This document shows, piece after piece, positions 1-7,671 of a stretch of 37,073 bases of DNA (position 1 is the stretch's first letter; each line of letters begins with the position of its first letter). The DNA comes from Paenibacillus sp. UNC499MF (GTDB taxonomy: Bacteria; Bacillota; Bacilli; Paenibacillales; NBRC-103111): the NCBI RefSeq assembly GCF_900107975.1, contig NZ_FNVF01000024.1, positions 1 to 37,073 of the forward strand, written 5' to 3'. Below the pieces are notes generated by a model, which worked only from the letters and a program-made list of their open reading frames with translations, was not told where the DNA came from and made no database searches. A program made the position numbers and the translations under genes.

Positions 1-1
1 G

Positions 2-1120
2 AATAATCCTCTGAAGTATAGAGATCCGAGTGGGCATGAAGCAGCTCCCAATATTGACTGGTCGCAGTTTTATAAAGAAAGTTTAAAGGTTGTTGAAGGT
101 GTCAACGGAATGGGATACCTTGGTGAGGTAGTCACAAATCCTGTAACAGACGCGATGGCAGACGGAGTTTTAGGCGGAATGAAAGCTGCCGCAAATATCG
201 TGGATTATTTATTTGTTAGCGATATTATGACTTTGGTGGACCCGAATTCATCGAAGTTTGATAAAACTCTTGCAGCAGCTGGTTTTATCCCGGTCACTAA
301 AATCCTTAAAGGCGGTCAAATTCTGATTACTCTTCAAAACGGGGAAAAGAAGGTTCAAAGAGCCGTTAAGTACACGGATGATAACTGGGCAAAGTCTTCT
401 AAAATTTCTTGCAACTGCTTTGTAGGAGGAACTAAGGTTCTTACAGACGAAGGGGAAAAGAATATCGAAGACATTCAAGTCGGAGATAAGGTTCTCGCCA
501 AGGATGAGAATAATCCTGATGGAGAGTTAGCTTATAAGGAAGTCACTGCTTTATACCGCAACCAACGTGATGACATTATTAAATTGCGTGTGGGGGAGCA
601 AGTCATTGAGACGACAGATAACCATCCGTTCTGGGTTGAAGGCAAAGGATGGGTCTTCGCAGACGAACTCCAAGTGGGCGATAAACTTCAAAAAGCTGAC
701 GGAAGCAATCTAACGCTTGACAAGGTTGAGTTCATCAAGCAAGTTGAGGCTGTTACGGTTTACAATTTTGCTGTTGCTGATTACCATACGTATTATGTTA
801 CCGATTTAGGAATTTGGGTACACAATACGAATACGAATGATTGTATTATTAAAACAGGAGATAAGACTCCTGGAGGTCACTCGTTTAGTAAACATGGTGC
901 TGAACGTGCAAACGAAAGGGGATTTACTGCTCAAGCAATCGATAACATTATCGATAACAACAAAAAGAACAGAAAAAGTAAAATTGATGAAAATGGCGGT
1001 AAAACATGGGAGTATACTGATGCCCGAGGGAATAAAGTTGTTACCAACGAAAGTGGAGGAATTGTATCCGTGCATTCCCCTGCTCAAGGAGGCATTTATA
1101 TTCCAAAATCAAGTAAATAA
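2..1120 (+). CDS. RHS polymorphic toxin, C-terminal part: RHS core end, Hint domain, RNase-like tip (5' partial)
   Basis: The reading frame is open from base 2, so the gene begins outside the window. The first residues (NNPLKYRDPSGH) are the conserved end of the RHS core, after which toxin tips vary. Counting from the first Met (base 110), a Hint/pretoxin autoprotease-like domain spans about 101-239: Cys103 in CFVGGT, TTDNHPF near 168-174 and a terminal VHN at 237-239. The last 95 residues form the toxin tip. Its pattern H-x-x-x-R-x-x-E-R-G-(F/I)-T followed by a WEYTD-RGN strand and a basic stretch resembles small RNase folds of the BECR/DUF4258 kind, an inference from pattern only. RHS proteins are exported or surface-displayed and deliver the tip to competitors. 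The gene just downstream is the presumed immunity gene. The RHS and Hint calls are secure; the toxin activity is not. Confidence 0.85.
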   Translation, partial: NNPLKYRDPSGHEAAPNIDWSQFYKESLKVVEGVNGMGYLGEVVTNPVTDAMADGVLGGMKAAANIVDYLFVSDIMTLVDPNSSKFDKTLAAAGFIPVTKILKGGQILITLQNGEKKVQRAVKYTDDNWAKSSKISCNCFVGGTKVLTDEGEKNIEDIQVGDKVLAKDENNPDGELAYKEVTALYRNQRDDIIKLRVGEQVIETTDNHPFWVEGKGWVFADELQVGDKLQKADGSNLTLDKVEFIKQVEAVTVYNFAVADYHTYYVTDLGIWVHNTNTNDCIIKTGDKTPGGHSFSKHGAERANERGFTAQAIDNIIDNNKKNRKSKIDENGGKTWEYTDARGNKVVTNESGGIVSVHSPAQGGIYIPKSSK

Positions 1121-1130
1121 AGGAGTTGAT

Positions 1131-1142
1131 ATGAATAAATGA
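1131..1142 (+). promoter_or_regulatory. three-codon leader ORF (MNK-stop) coupled to the immunity gene
   Basis: The Shine-Dalgarno AAAGGAG (1119-1125) lies 5 nt before the ATG at 1131 but 13 nt before the immunity ATG at 1139. Translation from 1131 reads three codons and stops at TGA 1140-1142, which overlaps the next start as ATGA. Ribosomes would have to reinitiate to make the immunity protein. An 8-bp imperfect tandem repeat (ATGAATAA/ATGAACAA) could have created the arrangement by slippage. Confidence 0.4.
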
Positions 1143-1468
1143 ACAAAGATATTTTACTAGAGATTTCAAAAACATTAAATTGTGAATATGAAATTGGTCT
1201 TTGGTCTGAATCAACTGATTTTCTTGAACGGCAAGAAGATATAGCAGAGTTTTCATTTAAATATGTGGACGGGCAGTATAACGTAAATATTAAACTTAAA
1301 GATTTTAACTTAAATGCTGCCAAAACAACTTTTGCTTCTTTGGTTAGATTCGTTGAATACAAGTCTACTTTCTATGTTAGAGAAGATAAATTAAATTCAA
1401 TCCAATACTACCTACTATCTTCGACTGACGACAATAAAGCGTTCTTATTCCACGTAGTATTTCAATAA
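1139..1468 (+). CDS. probable immunity protein for the adjacent RHS toxin tip
   Basis: This gives a 109-residue acidic, soluble protein with no signal peptide and no recognised family. It starts 18 nt after the RHS stop and ends at its own terminator, the standard position of a cognate immunity gene in RHS loci. It alternates short strands with aromatic residues and ends in a hydrophobic tail (AFLFHVVFQ). The start is the ATG at 1139; the better-spaced ATG at 1131 leads only to a three-codon ORF, so expression may depend on translational coupling. Function is inferred from position alone; no immunity (Imm) family could be assigned. Confidence 0.6.
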   Translation: MNKDILLEISKTLNCEYEIGLWSESTDFLERQEDIAEFSFKYVDGQYNVNIKLKDFNLNAAKTTFASLVRFVEYKSTFYVREDKLNSIQYYLLSSTDDNKAFLFHVVFQ

Positions 1469-1476
1469 GTTTGAGC

Positions 1477-1509
1477 GACCTTGGGGGAATATCCTCAAGG
1501 TCTTTCTTT
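1477..1509 (+). terminator. rho-independent terminator after RHS toxin/immunity pair
   Basis: A 10-bp stem (GACCTTGGGG with CCTCAAGGTC, one G-U pair) closes a 6-nt loop and is followed by TTTCTTT. It starts 8 nt after the immunity stop and closes the toxin-immunity unit. Confidence 0.8.
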
Positions 1510-1552
1510 AACTCCCCACCTAGTGTCGAATGATTTGAGCGGCGTTATTTAA

Positions 1553-1813
1553 AAAATTGGGCTAACAGAACTTTTAATAATTAAATATTCCCAAGAAAAA
1601 GCTATAGAACTTTGGTGCATTGAGACTAAGGCCTTCGGTAATCCTTAAGATCTTCTACCTAGAGGCTCTATTTCTAAAGTATACTTGCCTGATGGATCTG
1701 CGGTGGATGCAACAAGAGTCTGGGTAAGAAATAATGGTTCGGGTATATTTCATGGTTATCCTACACATACAAAAAGGAGATTGTCCATGGATTTTAGAAT
1801 TCTAGCAGGATAG
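1553..1813 (+). pseudogene. relic of a polymorphic-toxin C-terminal domain
   Basis: No start codon is present, but one frame reads as convincing protein with a single internal stop (TAA 1646-1648). Before it comes EKAIELWCIETKAFGNP, after it DLLPRGSISKVYLPDGSAVD and further on ATRVWVRNNGSGIFHGYP. The second part has the look of a compact nuclease-like toxin tip from RHS or WXG proteins. It lies directly after the live toxin-immunity pair, where displaced old tips accumulate in RHS loci. Family assignment is uncertain; the call rests on coding character and context. Confidence 0.5.
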
Positions 1814-1954
1814 TTTCGGTTCCTGAAATGGTAAGACTAATTGTCGAATTCAACGCAATTAACAATAAAGGAATACTCTATTATGAGTAATGGTAACAAG
1901 TTCAGGCCTTGAGGGAACACTTCTTCGAGTCTTTTCTTATCTTTCCAACAACTT

Positions 1955-2157
1955 CCAAATTCCAAATAAATCTAAAAGGATTAATAAGCTACGGAGGAAT
2001 AGCTCAAGGTATTCACAAATTGCTTTTAGGAGAACCACACAATTTATAGAGGAAATTCCACAAGCGAAAAGAATTTAGTAACGAATACTCTCACGGTCTA
2101 GCAATGGAAAAAGACGTCGGCTATGATGGTTTGTTGCTGACCGGAGGATTTTTTTAA
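1955..2157 (+). pseudogene. degenerate immunity-like or toxin-like fragment
   Basis: One frame carries sensible protein on both sides of a stop at 2047-2049: GGIAQGIHKLLLGEPHNL before it, and FSNEYSHGLAMEKDVGYDG after it, ending at TAA 2155-2157. No start or RBS fits. A different frame here contains an open stretch with a basic, low-complexity product that looks like chance. I do not recognise the family. Position among RHS debris suggests a decayed immunity or toxin gene. Confidence 0.3.
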
Positions 2158-2188
2158 GGACAAAGCAAAAATTGAAAAGGGGATCGAA

Positions 2189-2899
2189 GTGAGAAGAAAT
2201 AAAAAGATTGCTCTCCTAGGGGTTCTGGTCACTTTGGTTTTATGCAGCCCGGTTTATTATGTCACCGAAGGTTCGCCCATAGAAAGGTACAAATTCAAAA
2301 AAGAATTAAAGGGTTATATTCAGCAAAGATTTTCGCAAAACATCTTGATCGAAAATATTAAGTTTAGTTTTAAGAATGGAATTTACTGGACCATTGCTCA
2401 TCCCGAAAACAATCAAGAGCTTTCTTTTCAAATATCCCAGTCGTGGAATGATCGAGGTTTATGGGATGATTACTTGAGAGCATCATGGAGTACCGAGGCC
2501 GACAAAGAACTGGGATCATTTGTGAAACAAATATATTCCCAACAGGGAACAGCCAGTATTAACTTAGGCAACACCAGATCTGCAGAAGAGAAGTACACGT
2601 CAATTCCATATGGAGAGGTACCGAGATATAAAGACGTTAAACAGGAGTTTAAAGATTCCACTATTTATATACAAATAGACCGCCCTTTTAAAAAAGAGCT
2701 CGCGGAAACTGAATATGATAGGATTTATAAAATTGTCCAATTTATCCAAGCGGAAGGGCACACGTTTGAACGAATTTCATTCGATTTTAAAAAGGGGAAT
2801 AAAAATTCGCCGCCTGGAGTATCTTTTGAATTTGACTCACTTGATCAGGTGAATAGTAAGGACGATATCGTTAAATTTGAAAGGTCGCTCTACGACTAG
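2189..2899 (+). CDS. membrane-anchored hypothetical protein
   Basis: This gives a 236-residue product with a GTG start 8 nt after AGGGG (within GAAAAGGGGATCGAAGTG). A basic N-terminus (RRNKK) leads into one hydrophobic segment (about residues 7-25), so it is anchored with the bulk outside the membrane, or has an uncleaved signal. The rest is a charged alpha/beta domain of unknown family. Its AT-rich composition matches the RHS surroundings, and it lies between toxin relics and a second small membrane protein, so a role in immunity or an RHS accessory role is plausible but unproven. Confidence 0.6.
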   Translation: MRRNKKIALLGVLVTLVLCSPVYYVTEGSPIERYKFKKELKGYIQQRFSQNILIENIKFSFKNGIYWTIAHPENNQELSFQISQSWNDRGLWDDYLRASWSTEADKELGSFVKQIYSQQGTASINLGNTRSAEEKYTSIPYGEVPRYKDVKQEFKDSTIYIQIDRPFKKELAETEYDRIYKIVQFIQAEGHTFERISFDFKKGNKNSPPGVSFEFDSLDQVNSKDDIVKFERSLYD

Positions 2900-3024
2900 A
2901 CCTTATGATGATCGTGGGTCAACACATTTGTGCTCAAGAAATAACGATAGATACAAGTGATTAATAGAATGAGAAAAGAATTAGTTGATTCATTATACTC
3001 TTATAAAATAAGGAGCCGGGGGAA

Positions 3025-3066
3025 ATGGTTGTTTCAACAAAACAGATAGTGGACCTTGTTCTATGA
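3025..3066 (+). promoter_or_regulatory. 13-codon leader ORF overlapping the next start (ATGA)
   Basis: AAGGAG (3010-3015) precedes ATG 3025 by 9 nt. The ORF encodes MVVSTKQIVDLVL and stops at TGA 3064-3066, overlapping the ATG at 3063 of the next gene. That next start has no Shine-Dalgarno of its own. This suggests translational coupling; the alternative is a frameshifted old N-terminus. Confidence 0.4.
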
Positions 3067-3437
3067 TCTTTAAAAGTAAATTAACCAGGTGGATGACAAT
3101 TATTATCGGATCCCTTTTAGGAATAGTTGCGGTGGTATTAGTTATTGGTTTAAATGTTTTAGAAAAGAAGCATGAAGAAGAAATAAAGGCGGTTATTTCT
3201 AAAAAGGGTGGTGTTGTACTAAAGATTGAGCGTGTAGAGCCAAAAACTAGTGCATTTAAAAATGATTTTAACAGGAGTAATGTTATTTACCGAATCATCT
3301 ATAAAAATAACGTTGATTCCGAACTTCTAGCCTGGTATAGAGGTATAAACGTTCCAAATAATATTCACGGTGATAACCCAACTGCACGTGAGGGTCGGTT
3401 TAGAGAAAAATGGATATTCCAATCTGAATTGAAATAA
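3063..3437 (+). CDS. small single-span membrane protein
   Basis: This gives 124 residues. A short basic N-terminus is followed by one strong transmembrane helix (about 11-32), a charged helix (LEKKHEEEIKAVISKKGG) and a soluble tail ending in FREKWIFQSELK. No family is recognised. The start lacks an RBS and overlaps a leader ORF, so it is probably translated by reinitiation. Small anchored proteins of this layout are common around RHS loci, but a function cannot be assigned from the sequence. Confidence 0.55.
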   Translation: MIFKSKLTRWMTIIIGSLLGIVAVVLVIGLNVLEKKHEEEIKAVISKKGGVVLKIERVEPKTSAFKNDFNRSNVIYRIIYKNNVDSELLAWYRGINVPNNIHGDNPTAREGRFREKWIFQSELK

Positions 3438-3464
3438 ATTTATAGCAATTCTTCAAATCTCTCA

Positions 3465-3541
3465 TTGTTTAAGTAAATCGAATCATTCATTCATATTATT
3501 CAATTTTACAAAATATTCCCGCGATTTTACAATAAGATCAA
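3465..3541. repeat. promoter-operator module, copy A
   Basis: This stretch is about 89 percent identical by eye to 6195-6271, the region between the LysR gene and the MFS gene. The match covers a TTGTTT, an A/T-rich block with repeated ATTCA, and both promoter hexamers with the same spacing. It sits ahead of the deacetylase gene, implying shared control. Confidence 0.8.
3505..3533 (+). promoter_or_regulatory. sigma-A-type promoter of the deacetylase gene
   Basis: TTTACA (3505-3510), a 17-bp spacer and TACAAT (3528-3533), identical in hexamers and spacing to the MFS promoter at 6236-6264. Repeated ATTCA elements lie immediately upstream and are a plausible activator site. Confidence 0.6.
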
Positions 3542-3583
3542 GTGGTGTCAGTGTGGAAGGATATCACAGAAAGGGGACTTACG

Positions 3584-4669
3584 ATGAAAAACTTGGTCAT
3601 TAGTCACGGCAATCCTGCGGTTGCACATTGTGCCTTTACGTTCGATGACGGTCCGATGCGGATTCCTATTGACGCATGGCTGGAAGCCTTGGAGCAGGGA
3701 GGCGCGCGCGGGACGTTTTTTTTAACGGGGGAATGGTTCGACCGGTACCCGGCGAAAGCAAGAGAAATGATAGCGAGGGGCCATGAGCTCACAACGCATA
3801 CCTACCATCACCGCAGAATGGCGGATGTGACCAAAGCGGTATTCTTCGAAGAGCTGAAGCTGGCAGAGCTCGCTTATCAAGAAGCAACGGGAAGGCCGGT
3901 TCCAGCCTACTTGCGTTTTCCGTATGCTTCTTATCGAGAGGAGAATCTGGAATGGCTCCGGGAGTGGAACTACCTGGTCGTCGAGGGAGAGGATACGGTC
4001 GACTGGTCGGGACCGCCAAGCGCGCAGCTTGTGGAGCGGCTGGTACCTAAGCTGGCTAATGGGATCATTTTTATGTTTCATGCGAATGAAATCGCCAAAG
4101 AGACGCCGCAGGCCGTTAAATCGCTTGTACACCAAGCTGACGCCAAAGGTCTTGCCATGGTAACCGTATCCGAACTGCTTCATGCCGGTGGCATCAAGGC
4201 AGGCGAACGCACCTGGCAAGTCCGCTTCAAACCGACTCTCCAGGGTTCTTTTCTTAGTGAGCAGTGGAAGGCCGTAGCGGATGAAGATGAATTGCGGAAG
4301 CTGGCCGCCGATTCACTTGAATGGGGGAACCCGAAAGCCCCGACAGGGCCAGGCGCCTATGGTAAATGGCTGCAAGCGCTCTACTCGCGGGCCCGGGCGG
4401 AGGACGAAACGCGTTTTGTCGCCCGCAGCTTTGCCGACCAGCACTGGGCATACGTGCATGCTTCGGTTCGTGGCAGCACCCTGGTGCTGGAGGATTTTGC
4501 CGCGAAGGAAGCCCATGCGGATGCCTTGGTCTATATCCTGCAATGGGCAGCTCACGAGGCAGCAGCTTTGGGCTGCGAGTGGATTACCAGCGCAATGGAC
4601 ATGCGACGTATTCACAAGTTGTGTGAACAGCTGGGCTTCGAGGCGGAGATTGTTTTGCAAGAAGAATAA
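3584..4669 (+). CDS. polysaccharide deacetylase (NodB fold) with extra C-terminal domain
   Basis: This gives 361 residues from the ATG at 3584, which has AAAGGGGAC just upstream; a longer GTG start at 3542 has no RBS. NodB-homology motifs are visible: TFDDG (Asp21, Asp22), the metal-binding HTYHH (His72, His76), RFPY near 109-112 and a FMFHAN motif near 163-168. This family removes acyl groups from amino sugars, or formyl/amide groups in related enzymes, using a divalent metal. There is no signal peptide, so it should act in the cytoplasm, unusual for peptidoglycan or chitin deacetylases. Residues from about 205 on form a second domain, whose end (MRRIHKLCEQLGFE) looks like the last motif of a GNAT acetyltransferase. 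The promoter duplicates the MFS promoter, suggesting one regulon with the LysR gene. Confidence 0.85.
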   Translation: MKNLVISHGNPAVAHCAFTFDDGPMRIPIDAWLEALEQGGARGTFFLTGEWFDRYPAKAREMIARGHELTTHTYHHRRMADVTKAVFFEELKLAELAYQEATGRPVPAYLRFPYASYREENLEWLREWNYLVVEGEDTVDWSGPPSAQLVERLVPKLANGIIFMFHANEIAKETPQAVKSLVHQADAKGLAMVTVSELLHAGGIKAGERTWQVRFKPTLQGSFLSEQWKAVADEDELRKLAADSLEWGNPKAPTGPGAYGKWLQALYSRARAEDETRFVARSFADQHWAYVHASVRGSTLVLEDFAAKEAHADALVYILQWAAHEAAALGCEWITSAMDMRRIHKLCEQLGFEAEIVLQEE

Positions 4670-5278
4670 CAGCTAAGTAGAAGACATATATGCAGTACAG
4701 TAAAACCATACAACCACAGGGATCGGCCCGAATTGCGAGTATGCCTCAATAGAGAGCTGCGTAAACGGCCAGTATGCTGTATAAATGCCCCGTTTCATTA
4801 ACCAATAAAGGTGCGATCCGGAATTATTTCATACAAAATAATTAAAAAGTAATCGACTTACTATACCGGACCAGACCGGAGTGACAAAAACTAAATTGTA
4901 TTTTCAAGAAAATATTATTTTTATCCCATGTCGGGTGAAAAAATATTATCTTAAAGTCCGCGAAAATCGAGGCTTTTTTTGTTCTATGGGGTTTGTTGTA
5001 TGGGATAAAATTCTTTTAAAAACTAAAGCCAAGTGACACAAACGTCATTCTTTCCCCATTTTGTCAAGAACCTTATCTCATTCCCGGCGGGGCGTTTTTA
5101 GCTAAATTTGATTGATAAGCGTCTGAAGCCGCTCTACAGATTAAACTAACGGTTAAGCTAACGAGCAAGACTAGCGGGAAGTTCACAAGATTACTTATTC
5201 AGGCCCCTAGTCTGCGTATCGGACTATACTTCTACTTGCGGGTTAACATCGGGGCTGGCTCCTTTGCAGCTAGAGTTC
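4670..5278. other. intergenic region, about 610 bp, no gene seen
   Basis: It lies between the convergent deacetylase and LysR genes. It is mostly AT-rich with short GC islands. No ORF with an RBS and no RNA gene was recognised. One weak hairpin with a T run is listed separately. The texture suggests remnants of inserted DNA, but no terminal repeats were found. Confidence 0.5.
4958..4980 (+). terminator. weak terminator-like hairpin
   Basis: A short imperfect stem (CC-x-CGA, loop AAA, TCG-x-GG) is followed by CTTTTTTT. It lies about 290 nt after the deacetylase stop and could end that transcript, though the stem is weak. Confidence 0.35.
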
Positions 5279-6184
5279 TTAATCATGTAGTTGGCAGTGT
5301 AGGCTCGGGTTGACGGAAGCCCTAATCGCTTCCATTAGCAGTAATGCCGCCTTGCCCAGGAAGTTTTTGTCTTTATAAGCGATCCCTATCGTGATGACAG
5401 GATTCAAATTGGCTAAAGGCCTTATGACCAAGGAGCCTTCCTGTTCCAGACCGCTGTAAATCGGAACGATCCCGATGCCGAACTCCGCCTTAACCATTTG
5501 CTGAATGACAAAGAAACTTCCAACCTCCATACAAGAGAATTGATTTTGCTCGGCCGGATAAATCGCCGTTTCCCAAAGCTCCCGGTAGATACAAGTCGGT
5601 TCTTTGACTAAAACGGTTAACCCCGCCAGGTCGCCCGCCGTAATGCTATCCCGATCGGCTAACGGATGATTCATGTTTAACATGACCCCTAATCTTTCTT
5701 CGATCAGCGGCTCAAACTCCAGCATAAGCTTCGAAGGTGGAGCCGAGCAAACGCCGAATTCCAGTTCGCCGGCCCGAACCCTCTCCGCAATCGATCTGCT
5801 GCCGCCTACTTCCATGGTTAACTCCACTTTCGGCCGAGTTTTGCAAAAGTGAGCTATAACGCCCGCCAGCCGCTGGCTTGCGACGGGCTCTATAGCGGCA
5901 AAACGCACCGAGCCGTTATCTCCCGCGGCAATATCCGAGACAGTCTGCCTCATGGCTCCGATCGACTTCAGCAATACCGAGGCCTCATGTTGGAGCCAGC
6001 GGCCGGCTTCGGTCACGATCACGCGTTTTCCGTCGCGTACGAATAAAGAAACCCCCAGATCCGCTTCGAGACGCTGAATTTGTAGAGTTACCGTAGAGGG
6101 AGCATATTGGAGTTCCTCGGCGGCTTTCAAAAAATGCCCATGACGTACGCAAGCCTCGAAGGTTTTTAAAGCTCGAAGATCCAT
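5279..6184 (-). CDS. LysR-family transcriptional regulator
   Basis: About 301 residues. An N-terminal winged helix-turn-helix (LRALKTFEACVRHGHFLKAAEE, then APSTVTLQIQRLEADLG) is followed by the usual LysR effector-binding domain (from about residue 90, with GIGIVPIY near 235). I chose the ATG at 6184 because AAAGGTGAT sits 4 nt upstream; GTG 6193 and ATG 6190 fall in or next to that site. It is divergent from the MFS gene, the classic arrangement for a LysR protein controlling its neighbour, with candidate operator repeats between them. A copy of the same control region precedes the deacetylase gene, so this protein probably controls both. The inducer is unknown. Confidence 0.9.
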   Translation of the reverse strand: MDLRALKTFEACVRHGHFLKAAEELQYAPSTVTLQIQRLEADLGVSLFVRDGKRVIVTEAGRWLQHEASVLLKSIGAMRQTVSDIAAGDNGSVRFAAIEPVASQRLAGVIAHFCKTRPKVELTMEVGGSRSIAERVRAGELEFGVCSAPPSKLMLEFEPLIEERLGVMLNMNHPLADRDSITAGDLAGLTVLVKEPTCIYRELWETAIYPAEQNQFSCMEVGSFFVIQQMVKAEFGIGIVPIYSGLEQEGSLVIRPLANLNPVITIGIAYKDKNFLGKAALLLMEAIRASVNPSLHCQLHD

Positions 6185-6217
6185 TGTCATCACCTTTGTT
6201 TGTGTTAGTCGAATTAT

Positions 6218-6233
6218 TTATTCATATTATTCA
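6218..6233. promoter_or_regulatory. candidate LysR operator (TTATTCA direct repeat)
   Basis: TTATTCA-TA-TTATTCA, two copies nine bases apart, end 2 nt before the -35 of the MFS promoter. The same element, with a third ATTCA, occurs at the matching place in copy A. Activator sites abut the -35 in this way; binding by this LysR protein is inferred. Confidence 0.4.
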
Positions 6234-6235
6234 AT

Positions 6236-6264
6236 TTTACAAAACATTACCGGGATTTTACAAT
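6236..6264 (+). promoter_or_regulatory. sigma-A-type promoter of the MFS gene
   Basis: TTTACA (6236-6241), a 17-bp spacer, TACAAT (6259-6264). It is repeated exactly at 3505-3533. Confidence 0.6.
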
Positions 6265-6299
6265 AGGGTCAACTTATTATTTTGGAGGAAAATGGGCTT

Positions 6300-7538
6300 A
6301 TGGGTACAAAATCCGCATTCAATTGGATTACTTTATGGGCATCGCTTTTGTTTGTCGTCATACTCGGCTTTTCCCGGCTCTCCTACGGCATGTTCTTGCC
6401 CGGGATACAGAGAGAGATCGGGGGGAGCTACGGACAGTTGGGGATGCTTGGCACCGTTAATTTTATCGGTTATTTGGTCGGGACCTTGTGTCTTTCTCCT
6501 TTGATCTCGCGCTTTCCGAACCGTAAACATGTCATGAATCGGGTGACGTGCTTATTGCTCGGAATGACTATGATCGGCTCGGCATTTAGTGAACATTTCA
6601 TACAGCTTGGGTTTTGGCGGTTCGCAATCGGATTGTTATCGGCGCTGGCTACAGTGCTAGTCCTGTCCATTGCCATGGATGCCGTTCGACCGGCGGAACG
6701 GGGCGTGGCATCGGGTCTTATATGGCTGGGCGGATCTGCCGGCATACTAGTGACCGGTTTATTCGCACCCTTCACCATAGACCCTTCACACATGCAGGGG
6801 TGGCGGTATGCTTGGGGGATCATGGGTGTATTAGGGATAATAGTGGCGTTCGGTTTCGAGTTCGTCACCAGAAAAAGGGAAGCCGAAGAAATACCCTTGC
6901 AGGCCGAATCGAAGCCGCGGGATAAAGAAAGCGAAAATGTGTATCGTCTCCTGTTGAACCCCAAGAAACTCTTGTTCCTAATCGCTTCTTATTTTTTCTT
7001 CGGCTGGGGATACATCATCTATTTCACGTATTTGATCCCCTACCTAGTGAGCCAAGGTATTCCCTCTCTCTATGCCGGGTTGATATGGTCCGGAATCGGG
7101 TTTGCGGGTTTGTTTAACGGATGGATCGGGGGCAAAGCCATTGACCGATGGCCGAGCGGGTACACGCTTGCGCTTGGGTTAGCTATGGGGACGATCGGTG
7201 TGTGCGGGGTAACCACCAATCATATGGTATTTACCGTGCTCGGGGCCGCCGTGATTGGGCTGGTTTCCTTTATTACTCCGCCGCTGATGACGACCGCGCT
7301 TCTTCGTCGTCACGTCCCTCACCACGCTTATGCGGCATGTCTTAGCATAGCCACTGCCTTTTTTGCTTCCGGACAGATTATCGGTCCTATCGTTGGAGGC
7401 GTGGTGGTCGAACGGTACGGCCTGCAATTCGGCGTGGCATCCAGCGCAATTTTTATGGCGATTGCCGCTGCGTCGGCCGGTTTGTATGGACAACAGCAGC
7501 GGAAGCTAGAGACCCGTGATTTGCCTATCAGCGGTTGA
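6300..7538 (+). CDS. MFS transporter, YbfB/YjiJ-like
   Basis: 412 residues with about 12 hydrophobic helices and a central charged loop (about 190-215), the normal size and layout of a major-facilitator protein. The first helix region (GFSRLSYGMFLPGIQREIG) matches the YbfB/YjiJ-type group, whose substrates are mostly unknown. The start is the ATG at 6300 with GGAGGA 10 nt upstream; an in-frame TTG at 6282 would overlap that site. It is transcribed away from the LysR gene and probably controlled by it. Together with the co-controlled deacetylase it may form a small uptake or efflux and modification unit. Confidence 0.85.
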   Translation: MGTKSAFNWITLWASLLFVVILGFSRLSYGMFLPGIQREIGGSYGQLGMLGTVNFIGYLVGTLCLSPLISRFPNRKHVMNRVTCLLLGMTMIGSAFSEHFIQLGFWRFAIGLLSALATVLVLSIAMDAVRPAERGVASGLIWLGGSAGILVTGLFAPFTIDPSHMQGWRYAWGIMGVLGIIVAFGFEFVTRKREAEEIPLQAESKPRDKESENVYRLLLNPKKLLFLIASYFFFGWGYIIYFTYLIPYLVSQGIPSLYAGLIWSGIGFAGLFNGWIGGKAIDRWPSGYTLALGLAMGTIGVCGVTTNHMVFTVLGAAVIGLVSFITPPLMTTALLRRHVPHHAYAACLSIATAFFASGQIIGPIVGGVVVERYGLQFGVASSAIFMAIAAASAGLYGQQQRKLETRDLPISG

Positions 7539-7671
7539 AAAAATAGTTGTCACCTTATGATTAAGATGAACAATGTTTTATATTTGTGTTACAGGAAAAG
7601 TATCCCAAGACAATAAACGTCTACAACCCAACAATATTTTTATGTATTTGAAGGCAGTATGAGGTGAAGTA

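Larger units (their letters stand above)
6195..6271. repeat. promoter-operator module, copy B
   Basis: It is the partner of 3465-3541, offset 2730 bp. Here it lies in the divergent LysR/MFS interval, the expected place of the LysR binding site, so this copy is likely ancestral. Confidence 0.8.

Noticed and set aside
1890-2078. 62-codon plus-strand ORF in the RHS debris
   Set aside because: Its product is basic and low-complexity, no RBS is present, and another frame in the same stretch looks more like protein.
4670-5278. insertion-sequence remnant between deacetylase and LysR genes
   Set aside because: Texture suggests debris, but no terminal repeats or transposase fragment could be identified.
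7642-7662. fourth leader ORF (MYLKAV) before the gene at 7672
   Set aside because: It has no RBS, its stop does not overlap the next start, and that gene has its own good RBS.
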